DNA from: Candidatus Woesearchaeota archaeon
Lineage (GTDB): Archaea; Nanobdellota; Nanobdellia; Woesearchaeales; WALR01
Length of the DNA: 20,011 nt
Direction: 5' to 3'
Assembly (NCBI GenBank): GCA_015522765.1
Contig: WALR01000067.1
Span: 1 to 20,011 of the forward strand
This document shows positions 15,523-20,011 of the stretch, piece by piece. Below the pieces are notes generated by a model. That model searched no databases. It saw only the letters and a list, made by a program, of their open reading frames with translations, and had not been told where the DNA came from. Every line of letters starts with the position of its first letter. The stretch's first letter is position 1. The translations under genes and the position numbers were made by a program.

Positions 15523-17160
15523 TCACGCATTTTCCAAAAGAGAGATTACCCTCTCCCTTGGAAGAGCCATTATAAGATGCGCCAGTCTTGGCCCAATAGT
15601 TTTTCCAAGAAGGGCGAGATAACACGCAGAGAAAAACTGCTTTGAGGAGAGCGCCGTCGAGGACTTAACAGCGTAAAGCGCCTCTGAAAGCTTCTCCTCT
15701 GACAATTGCTTTTCCTCCCTTAGCATCCTCGCAATCATTCTGAGGCCCTTTCTCTGCTCCTCTGATATTTCCACCTGTTCCGGCTTCTCCCTAATCCTAA
15801 ACTTCACCTCGTCAGGCGCATACCTAGAAAGCCAGACAGACGCCTTATTTATTCTGTCTATTATAATCTCCTCCGTCCCCTCGCCTAAATGCCCTGTCTT
15901 TTTAATGCTCTTAATAACATCTTCGCTTTTAGGGAAGAGCTGGGTTAATGTCGCGACCATGGAGAAAGAAACAGGCGCGGGCGTCTGCTTCGGCGACAAC
16001 GCAGATATCTCCCACAGCCTTTTTTTATGCGTCGCCTCCTTCTCATTCTCCTCCTTTACCATCCCAAGATAAATCTTATTGAGCGAATCATACTCATCAT
16101 AAAGCTTGGGAAGGTCCCTCCACGAGATGCTCCTCGTCTTCATAAGCCGCTTATTGTAGAATATTCTCAGCATGTCAGGGGGGGCAACCTCAAGCCATTC
16201 AGATGGATAAATAACATTGCCCAGAGAGGCGGACATCTTGGTTCCGTCTATCATCAGGTGCTCATAAAATATAGGTGTAGGACTGGGGTAATGAAGAATC
16301 TTCTCTACTATCTCTGCATTCACCCAGAAGGCTGAGTTAGGCACCTGGTACTCCTTGCCTGCGCCCTCGGCGACAACGCCCCACTCCCTCCACTGCGCGG
16401 CCCATTCACCCTTCCACATAAGCTTCCCGTTGCCGTTAACAGGAGTAGTGTAACCCTCATAGCCGCAACCCTTGGCGACGCTGTTCTCGAAGTGGTAGTC
16501 CTCGCATTTATAGTGGACTACCCCATCCTTCACATCAATAATGCGGGTGGTGACTATCTTGCCGCAGTTCTCGCATATTGGGGTCCATGGAATATAGCTA
16601 TCAGGAAGGGGGGTGCGCCTGTGCTTGTCCTGTATTTGCCTTGCCTCTTCTCTCTTTTCAATGAGTTCCTTTATAGCGCTGTTAAACCTTCCCTTCTTGT
16701 ACTCCTCCCTCATAGAGTACTTATGCAGCCTGCTCTTCACAAACCTGCTCATGACATCAAGATAGCTGCTGAGGAAGTGCTCTGCATAGCTGGAGTGGCA
16801 GCCGTTGGGATCAGGTATGTCTGTAACAGGCATTCCTATGTACTTCTCAAAACTCTTAGGGACATTCTTGGGAACCCTCCTCAGGGGGTCCATATCCTCC
16901 GCTACCCATATAAGCCTGCTCTTAACACCCATCTCCTTCAGGGCGAGATACACTGACTCCGACCTTACAGTGTCTGATAATCTCCCGATGTGAAGCACAC
17001 CTGACAGCGAGGCGGAGGTCTTAACAGTGTATACTTCAGGCTTCTTGACTTCCTCATCGAGATAAACAAATCTCTTCCTTTCAATTATCTGTCTGGCAAG
17101 CTTGTCAGCCCAGAACAATTCCTTATCTTCCTTATTATCTGTTTTTGTCTTATCAGCCAT
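15523..17160 (-). CDS. lysK: Class I lysyl-tRNA synthetase
   Basis: The 545-residue enzyme charges tRNA-Lys. It is the archaeal class I form, unrelated to the class II LysRS of most bacteria and eukaryotes. The HIGH motif reads SGVLHIGRLSD (HIGR 57-60) and the KMSKS loop reads KMSASLGNV (308-316). The family-typical stretches AEDMDPLRRVP and PKSFEKYIGMPVTDIPDPNG are present. A zinc-type insertion has CENCGK and a later KGCGYEG. The C-terminal helical anticodon-binding domain begins near residue 400. The start has no ribosome site, but TTTTAAAA lies 23-30 nt upstream, so translation is probably leaderless. It is the first gene of the operon lysK, retropepsin, rimK-like, and is divergent from the methyltransferase. 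Confidence 0.95.
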   Translation of the reverse strand: MADKTKTDNKEDKELFWADKLARQIIERKRFVYLDEEVKKPEVYTVKTSASLSGVLHIGRLSDTVRSESVYLALKEMGVKSRLIWVAEDMDPLRRVPKNVPKSFEKYIGMPVTDIPDPNGCHSSYAEHFLSSYLDVMSRFVKSRLHKYSMREEYKKGRFNSAIKELIEKREEARQIQDKHRRTPLPDSYIPWTPICENCGKIVTTRIIDVKDGVVHYKCEDYHFENSVAKGCGYEGYTTPVNGNGKLMWKGEWAAQWREWGVVAEGAGKEYQVPNSAFWVNAEIVEKILHYPSPTPIFYEHLMIDGTKMSASLGNVIYPSEWLEVAPPDMLRIFYNKRLMKTRSISWRDLPKLYDEYDSLNKIYLGMVKEENEKEATHKKRLWEISALSPKQTPAPVSFSMVATLTQLFPKSEDVIKSIKKTGHLGEGTEEIIIDRINKASVWLSRYAPDEVKFRIREKPEQVEISEEQRKGLRMIARMLREEKQLSEEKLSEALYAVKSSTALSSKQFFSACYLALLGKTIGPRLAHLIMALPRERVISLLENA

Positions 17161-17182
17161 AATAAGTGCAAGGGGCTTATCA

Positions 17183-17190
17183 TTTTAAAA
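17183..17190 (-). promoter_or_regulatory. TATA box of the lysK operon
   Basis: TTTTAAAA on the minus strand, 23-30 nt before the lysK ATG at 17160. With no ribosome site in the CTTATT just before the ATG, a leaderless transcript starting at or near the start codon is the simplest reading. Confidence 0.55.
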
Positions 17191-17221
17191 GTTATTGGTT
17201 TATCTGCCTTAACCAAAAATA

Positions 17222-17231
17222 ATTTAAATAC
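17222..17231 (+). promoter_or_regulatory. TATA box of the methyltransferase gene
   Basis: ATTTAAATAC lies 19-28 nt before the ATG at 17250, with an A-rich BRE-like stretch (ACCAAAAATA) just upstream. No ribosome site precedes the ATG, so this is again a probable leaderless start. Confidence 0.55.
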
Positions 17232-17249
17232 ATTAAGATAAGAGACATT

Positions 17250-18098
17250 ATGAACACTGAAAAAGCGAATCATAAAGCCGCCCGTTACTATGATATAAAT
17301 CAAATTCTTTATAATGTATTCTGGTCAAAGGAATTCCTCCACTACGGCTTCTGGGAGAAGGGGATATACTCAAGCAGAGAGGCGGCGCTTAATCAAACAG
17401 TTTTCTGTGTACACAAACTTGGTATTAAAAGAGGAGATGTTGTTCTTGACGCTGGATGCGGCACAGGGGGAGTGAGCGTTTACATAGCGAAGAATTACGA
17501 TGTTAAAGTGACAGGGATAACAATCTCAGATGTTCAGATTGAGCAGGCAGAGAAAAAGGCAAAGAAGGCAGGAGTGAGCAGCAGGGTGAGATTCCTCAAT
17601 AGGGACTTCACAAATACCGGCTTTAAGGATGAGAGCTTTACAAAGATTTTTGGGATAGAATCAATCTGTCACTCAGAGGATAAAAACGATTTTATCAGGG
17701 AGGCATTCCGCCTGCTTAAGCCTGGCGGGCGGCTCTTAGTTGCAGACGGATTCGTCACAGACCATAAACGAATTAAGGGGAAATACAAGCAGATTTATGA
17801 TGAGTGGATAGACGGGTGGGGGGTTCCGAATCTCACCACGCCAAGAGAATTTTACAGGATGCTTGAGAAAGCAGGCTTTAAGAACATAAAACTCTTTAAC
17901 AAGACAAATGCAGTCAGGAAATCGTCAGCTAAGGCTTACCGCCTGGGAGTCATAGCTTATCCAATCTCGCTTCTCCTCTACAAGCTGGGCATTATAACAG
18001 AGGAGATGCACAAAAATACACTCTCATGTATCGACCAGAAAAGGCTGTTGGACAGAGACCTAGTAACATACGCTATTTTTTCAGCGGATAAGATGTAG
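17250..18098 (+). CDS. Class I SAM-dependent methyltransferase, UbiE/sterol-methyltransferase-like
   Basis: The 282-residue protein has a Rossmann-type SAM domain. Motif I is VVLDAGCGTGG (64-74), followed by VTGITISDVQIEQA, the acidic loop FLNRDFTNTGF, GIESICHSEDK and the post-II segment LLKPGGRLLVAD. The N-terminus (ARYYDINQILYNVFW, then LHYGFWEKG) resembles the leader of tocopherol, sterol and phosphoethanolamine-type methyltransferases, which act on lipid-like acceptors. The C-terminal part has a hydrophobic stretch (YRLGVIAYPISLLLYKLGII) that could contact membrane. The acceptor is unknown. It is followed after 10 nt by the alpha/beta hydrolase, and the two probably form an operon. Confidence 0.85.
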   Translation: MNTEKANHKAARYYDINQILYNVFWSKEFLHYGFWEKGIYSSREAALNQTVFCVHKLGIKRGDVVLDAGCGTGGVSVYIAKNYDVKVTGITISDVQIEQAEKKAKKAGVSSRVRFLNRDFTNTGFKDESFTKIFGIESICHSEDKNDFIREAFRLLKPGGRLLVADGFVTDHKRIKGKYKQIYDEWIDGWGVPNLTTPREFYRMLEKAGFKNIKLFNKTNAVRKSSAKAYRLGVIAYPISLLLYKLGIITEEMHKNTLSCIDQKRLLDRDLVTYAIFSADKM

Positions 18099-18108
18099 GG
18101 GGCTAGCA

Positions 18109-18906
18109 ATGAATACATTGCCTGAGGAGCAGGAGAGACAATTCAGTTCTATAAACATCTCTTTTAATGACGGCGAGGGGAACATTGTAAGGGGTGTACT
18201 CTCATTTAACAAAGACGAGAACAAGAGGAACAATAAGGCAGTGATACTCGCGCACGGACTTGCAAGCAGCAGCGAAAGCTCGACAAGCATAATCCTGGAG
18301 AGCATTCTTGCCGAGAATATTGCTACTCTTCGTTTTGATTTTTACGGGCACGGGAAGAGCCAAGGGGAATTTGAGAAGCTTACACTCACACGGGCGGTTG
18401 ATGATATTGTTTGTGCTGCGGGCTTTCTTATGAAGATGGGCTATGAACGCATCGCCCTTGTAGGCTCAAGCTTTGGCGGGTTTGCAGCATTAATAGCCGC
18501 AACAATTCCTGAAGTGAATAAAAGGCTCTGCTTGCTCGTGCTTAAATCTCCTGCTTCGCGGAATCTTGGCGCCATGCTCCTCGATGAGAGCGGAAAAAGC
18601 ATAGATGAATGGAGAAAAACACCGATTGAGTATCATATAGGAAAGAGGACATTGAGACTGCGCTTCTCCTTCTTCGAGGACGCGGAGGGCTACTCAGGCT
18701 CGGATTATATTAAACAATTGGACCTGCCAATTCTTGTGGTGCATGGCGATAAAGACACGACTGTTCCTTTAGAGGACAGCAGGGCTTTATGCAGCAGCAA
18801 TGAGGCATGTACACTGAAGGTTATAAAGGGAGCGGACCACCGCTACAAAGGGCACTTCGATGAGATGATAGACAGCATAGTCTCGTTTATTAACCACAAT
18901 TTTTAA
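18109..18906 (+). CDS. Alpha/beta hydrolase (serine esterase/acylhydrolase-like)
   Basis: The 265-residue cytosolic protein has the alpha/beta hydrolase fold. The oxyanion region is AVILAHGLASSSES (44-57), the conserved RFDFYGHGKSQG follows (75-86), and the nucleophile elbow is GSSFGG (Ser121). The likely acid is Asp216 in HGDKDTTVP and the base is His244 in GADHRYKGH. The length is typical for small esterases, acyl-CoA thioesterase-like or dienelactone-hydrolase-like enzymes, and the substrate is not predictable. A G-rich stretch (GTAGGGGG) lies before the ATG and overlaps the stop of the methyltransferase gene, which fits coupled expression. The TATA-like box for the following tRNA genes overlaps its stop codon. 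Confidence 0.88.
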   Translation: MNTLPEEQERQFSSINISFNDGEGNIVRGVLSFNKDENKRNNKAVILAHGLASSSESSTSIILESILAENIATLRFDFYGHGKSQGEFEKLTLTRAVDDIVCAAGFLMKMGYERIALVGSSFGGFAALIAATIPEVNKRLCLLVLKSPASRNLGAMLLDESGKSIDEWRKTPIEYHIGKRTLRLRFSFFEDAEGYSGSDYIKQLDLPILVVHGDKDTTVPLEDSRALCSSNEACTLKVIKGADHRYKGHFDEMIDSIVSFINHNF

Positions 18907-18909
18907 AAA
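18900..18909 (+). promoter_or_regulatory. TATA box for the tRNA-Glu/tRNA-Val unit
   Basis: TTTTTAAAAA is centred about 34 nt before the mature tRNA-Glu 5' end and overlaps the hydrolase stop codon. A start point around 18930 would leave a short 5' leader for RNase P to remove. Confidence 0.5.
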
Positions 18910-18938
18910 CACGGCTTATCTACCCTTAAATCTTGGAG

Positions 18939-19013
18939 GCTCCGTTGGTGTAGTCCGGCCAATCATACCGCCCTCTCGAGGCGGTGACCCGGGTTCAAAT
19001 CCCGGACGGAGCA
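18939..19013 (+). tRNA. tRNA-Glu (anticodon CTC)
   Basis: Complete cloverleaf without intron. Acceptor GCTCCGT pairs perfectly with ACGGAGC (19006-19012), with discriminator A at 19013. The D arm is GTG/CAT with GG in the loop. The anticodon stem CCGCC/GGCGG (18968-18972/18980-18984) holds the loop CTCTCGA, with U33 and anticodon CTC at 18975-18977. The T arm is CCGGG/CCCGG with loop TTCAAAT. CCA is not encoded. The body closely follows the archaeal tRNA-Glu consensus. Only 3 nt separate it from the next tRNA, so the two are processed from one transcript. Confidence 0.95.
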
Positions 19014-19016
19014 TAT

Positions 19017-19090
19017 GGGCCTGTGGTCTAGTTGGCTATGACGTCGCCTCGACACGGCGGAGGTCGCCAGTTCGAATCTGGCCGGGCCCA
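19017..19090 (+). tRNA. tRNA-Val (anticodon GAC) with C at position 33
   Basis: Complete cloverleaf without intron. Acceptor GGGCCTG/CGGGCCC (one T-G wobble), discriminator A at 19090. The D arm is GTC/GAC with GG in the loop, and the T arm GCCAG/CTGGC with loop TTCGAAT. The anticodon stem TCGCC/GGCGG (19044-19048/19056-19060) holds a seven-base loop TCGACAC, giving anticodon GAC at 19051-19053. Position 33 (19050) is C rather than the near-universal U. The overall body matches archaeal tRNA-Val, where the loop is usually CTGACAC or TTGACAT. CCA is not encoded. The last 15 nt recur twice downstream. Confidence 0.9.
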
Positions 19091-19118
19091 TACTTATTCT
19101 TTTATTGCTTCTGTCTCA

Positions 19119-19147
19119 GGTGGGTTAACCGTTAGGTTAATCCCGCC
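19119..19147 (+). repeat. Hairpin A, copy 1 (bulged-T palindrome)
   Basis: GGTGGG pairs with CCCGCC (19142-19147, one T-G wobble) and TTAACC pairs with GGTTAA. The loop is GTTA, and a single T (19141) bulges on the 3' side between the two helices. Confidence 0.85.
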
Positions 19148-19157
19148 TTACGGGTTG

Positions 19158-19177
19158 ATAAGGGTGCTAACCCTTAT
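19158..19177 (+). repeat. Hairpin B, copy 1
   Basis: ATAAGGGT pairs with ACCCTTAT across the four-base loop GCTA, giving a perfect 8-bp stem preceded by GGGTTG. The run of T after it is short (TTATTTC). Confidence 0.85.
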
Positions 19178-19240
19178 TTCGGTATCTGGCCGGGCCCATT
19201 CTTTATTCTCCTTATCATTCCTTATCAGTCCTCTTTCACA

Positions 19241-19267
19241 GGTGGGTTAGCGATAGCTAATCCCGCC
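19241..19267 (+). repeat. Hairpin A, copy 2
   Basis: GGTGGG/CCCGCC and TTAGC/GCTAA with loop GATA; the bulged T is at 19261. Compared with copy 1, the inner helix has changed on both sides (AACC/GGTT to AGC/GCT), so pairing is kept. Confidence 0.85.
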
Positions 19268-19284
19268 TTTTCTGTTTGGGGTTG

Positions 19285-19304
19285 ATAAGGGGCTGGCCCC
19301 TTAT
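19285..19304 (+). repeat. Hairpin B, copy 2
   Basis: ATAAGGGG pairs with CCCCTTAT across the loop CTGG. The pair closing the loop is G-C here and T-A in copy 1, a compensatory change. It is preceded by the same GGGTTG as in copy 1. Confidence 0.85.
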
Positions 19305-19353
19305 GTGACAATCTGGCCGGGCTCATTCTCATGCTTCTTGTTACTTTTTCACA

Positions 19354-19380
19354 GGTGGGTTAGCATCAGCTAATCCCGCT
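19354..19380 (+). repeat. Hairpin A, copy 3
   Basis: GGTGGG pairs with CCCGCT (two G-T wobbles) and TTAGC with GCTAA, with loop ATCA and the bulged T at 19374. The second hairpin of this unit has decayed: only TTTGATAAC remains at about 19392-19400 and the 8-bp stem is lost. Confidence 0.8.
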
Positions 19381-19633
19381 GTATGTGTGTGTTTGATAAC
19401 AATAACTCATCAGCACAACACCTCTTAGGAATGGATAACATGAAACAGAAAAACCACAGGCCAGAATTAAAATCTTGTGCCACAAAAAATCCTTATTTTA
19501 TTTTCGGCAACCAAATTAACTCTAAAAGTTCCCTTCGGAAAGTTGCACTTCACCCCACACAATATTCATTGATGACCCTCCATCTTCTTCTTAAACAGTC
19601 CATTTACACATTATGAATGCCTGTTCATATTTA
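19381..19633 (+). other. Gene-free AT-rich stretch after the repeat array
   Basis: No convincing gene lies here. An open frame at 19383-19616 begins inside the repeat-derived sequence, lacks a ribosome site and gives a low-complexity Lys/Asn/Ser-rich product with no recognisable domain. A GT-rich stretch (19381-19392) directly follows the third hairpin. The base composition is clearly more A/T-rich than in the neighbouring genes, which would suit a foreign or decayed remnant. Confidence 0.5.
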
Positions 19634-19648
19634 GTTACTAAAAGTAAC
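19634..19648 (+). promoter_or_regulatory. Perfect inverted repeat upstream of the HAD gene promoter
   Basis: GTTACT-AAA-AGTAAC is a 6+6 bp perfect dyad with a 3-bp centre, ending immediately upstream of the TATA-like box. Size and place fit an operator for a dimeric winged-helix or HTH regulator. No regulator gene is in the window. Confidence 0.5.
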
Positions 19649-19649
19649 A

Positions 19650-19658
19650 CTTATATAT
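19650..19658 (+). promoter_or_regulatory. TATA-like box of the HAD-family gene
   Basis: CTTATATAT lies about 55-60 nt before the ATG at 19712, giving a leader of about 30 nt that includes the TGAGGT ribosome site at 19701-19706. A second A/T-rich candidate (CTATAAAT, about 19664-19671) is also possible. Confidence 0.5.
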
Positions 19659-19711
19659 GAATCTATAAATCTTACTTTGCAAGCAGCAATACACTTGAAC
19701 TGAGGTTAAAA

Positions 19712-20011
19712 ATGGATATTAAAGCGTTATACTTTGATATGGATAATACTCTGCACGATTTTTCCAGAAGTGGAGGGATAGCCATGGGAGAGGTCTATAA
19801 ACACATAGCGCAGAAGCATGGTCTCCCTTTAGATAAGCTGAAGCAAGAATATGAGAGAATAAGGGTGCAGGCTGAAAAAGACGCTTTTTTTGATGGGAGG
19901 ACAAGCACAGAATATCGTGCTGAAAGATTCACAAAATTGCTCGGAGCATTCAATATTTATGATAAAGAAACAGTGAAAAGATTATTGGAGGTATATGCTG
20001 AAACATTAGAA
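19712..20011 (+). CDS. HAD-superfamily hydrolase, N-terminal part (cut by right edge)
   Basis: An open frame of 100 codons runs from ATG 19712 to the window edge without a stop. The start is supported by TGAGGT 5 nt upstream. The protein opens ALYFDMDNTLHDF, which is HAD motif I (DxDxT, Asp9 nucleophile and Asp11 acid/base). A helical cap region follows, beginning with an Arg/Ser/Gly loop and containing HIAQKHGLP and DGRTSTEYRAERFTKLLG, typical of YjjG/haloacid-dehalogenase-type phosphatases with a helical cap. Motifs II-IV lie outside the window. The likely role is a cytosolic phosphomonoesterase of uncertain substrate, with nucleotides or sugar phosphates common for the group. The gene follows the tRNA-linked repeat array and has its own promoter with a dyad operator-like element. 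Confidence 0.85.
   Translation, partial: MDIKALYFDMDNTLHDFSRSGGIAMGEVYKHIAQKHGLPLDKLKQEYERIRVQAEKDAFFDGRTSTEYRAERFTKLLGAFNIYDKETVKRLLEVYAETLE

Larger units (their letters stand above)
19076..19326 (+). repeat. Three direct repeats of the tRNA-Val 3' end
   Basis: The 16-nt sequence ATCTGGCCGGGCCCAT occurs at 19076-19091 (end of the real tRNA), 19184-19199 (exact) and 19311-19326 (one C-to-T change). It covers the end of the T loop, the 3' strand of the T stem, the acceptor 3' strand, the discriminator base and one flanking T. A pyrimidine-rich stretch with TTATTCT-like sequence follows copies 1 and 2, and a related CTTCTTG-type stretch follows copy 3. The spacing is 108 and 127 nt. The extra copies have no 5' tRNA half. 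Confidence 0.93.

Noticed and set aside
15507..15530. Longer retropepsin start overlapping lysK
   Set aside because: A GGAGGTG ribosome site lies within this extension, 5 nt before the ATG at 15506.
19032..19250. 72-codon open frame across tRNA-Val and repeats
   Set aside because: It translates the tRNA and hairpins; clearly noncoding.
19076..19380. CRISPR array
   Set aside because: Only three repeat copies with intervals of about 92-111 nt that are themselves repeated and structured, and no cas genes in the window; the repeat is the end of a tRNA gene.
19119..19380. Integron attC sites or C/D-box sRNA genes
   Set aside because: The bulged hairpins recall attC, but there are no cassette ORFs and no consistent RYYYAAC/GTTRRRY pair. 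TTGATAA resembles a C box only loosely, with no matching D box.
19383..19616. 77-codon open frame
   Set aside because: No ribosome site, starts in repeat-derived sequence, low-complexity product without recognisable domain.
19719..19904. Minus-strand open frame opposite the HAD gene
   Set aside because: Antisense shadow: the plus-strand frame has a ribosome site, HAD motif I and stays open to the edge.

Overview
The window is archaeal. It carries a class I (KMSAS-type) lysyl-tRNA synthetase, BRE/TATA-like boxes about 20-30 nt upstream of starts, probable leaderless ATGs, GGAGGTG-type ribosome sites inside operons, heavy AGG/AGA arginine use and an archaeal-type tRNA-Glu. The exact lineage cannot be fixed from the sequence. 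The small duplicated GYLYFVDK protein, the many membrane proteins and the long ThyX would suit a DPANN-like or other uncultivated archaeon, but that is inference.

Layout. 1-727: 3' end of a Cys-containing protein cut by the left edge. 849-1166: small basic protein made of two near-identical 40-codon units plus a Lys/Ala tail. 1207-8053: a tight minus-strand operon, read in the order long two-domain ThyX, SppA-type membrane protease, BatA-like VWA membrane protein, and a tandem-VWA/GATase-like membrane protein. 8252-8581: SufT/MIP18-type iron-sulfur protein, divergent from thyX. 8598-11771: IleRS on the minus strand. 11914-13954: membrane protein with Fer4_5-like cysteine motifs, overlapping a Tat-signal-bearing AmmeMemoRadiSam-type radical SAM enzyme. 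13972-17160: minus-strand operon of class I LysRS, retropepsin-like protease and RimK-type ATP-grasp ligase. 17250-18906: methyltransferase and alpha/beta hydrolase. 18939-19090: tRNA-Glu(CTC) and tRNA-Val(GAC). 19076-19380: repeat array. 19712-20011: truncated HAD-family phosphatase.

Functional themes: translation (IleRS, LysRS, two tRNAs), pyrimidine nucleotide synthesis (ThyX), Fe-S metabolism (SufT), a membrane-surface module (SppA plus two VWA proteins), a putative peptide-modification pair (RimK-like ligase with retropepsin), and a putative membrane-associated radical SAM redox module.

The strongest unexplained structure is just downstream of tRNA-Val. The last 15 nt of the tRNA plus one flanking base recur twice more, at 19184 and 19311. 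Each copy is followed by a conserved hairpin with a bulged T, whose stem bases covary among copies; the first two units also carry a second 8-bp hairpin. This is either an array of tRNA-derived attachment-like sites with palindromic mini-elements, or a tandem structured-RNA locus. The tRNA-Val itself reads C instead of the near-universal U at position 33.
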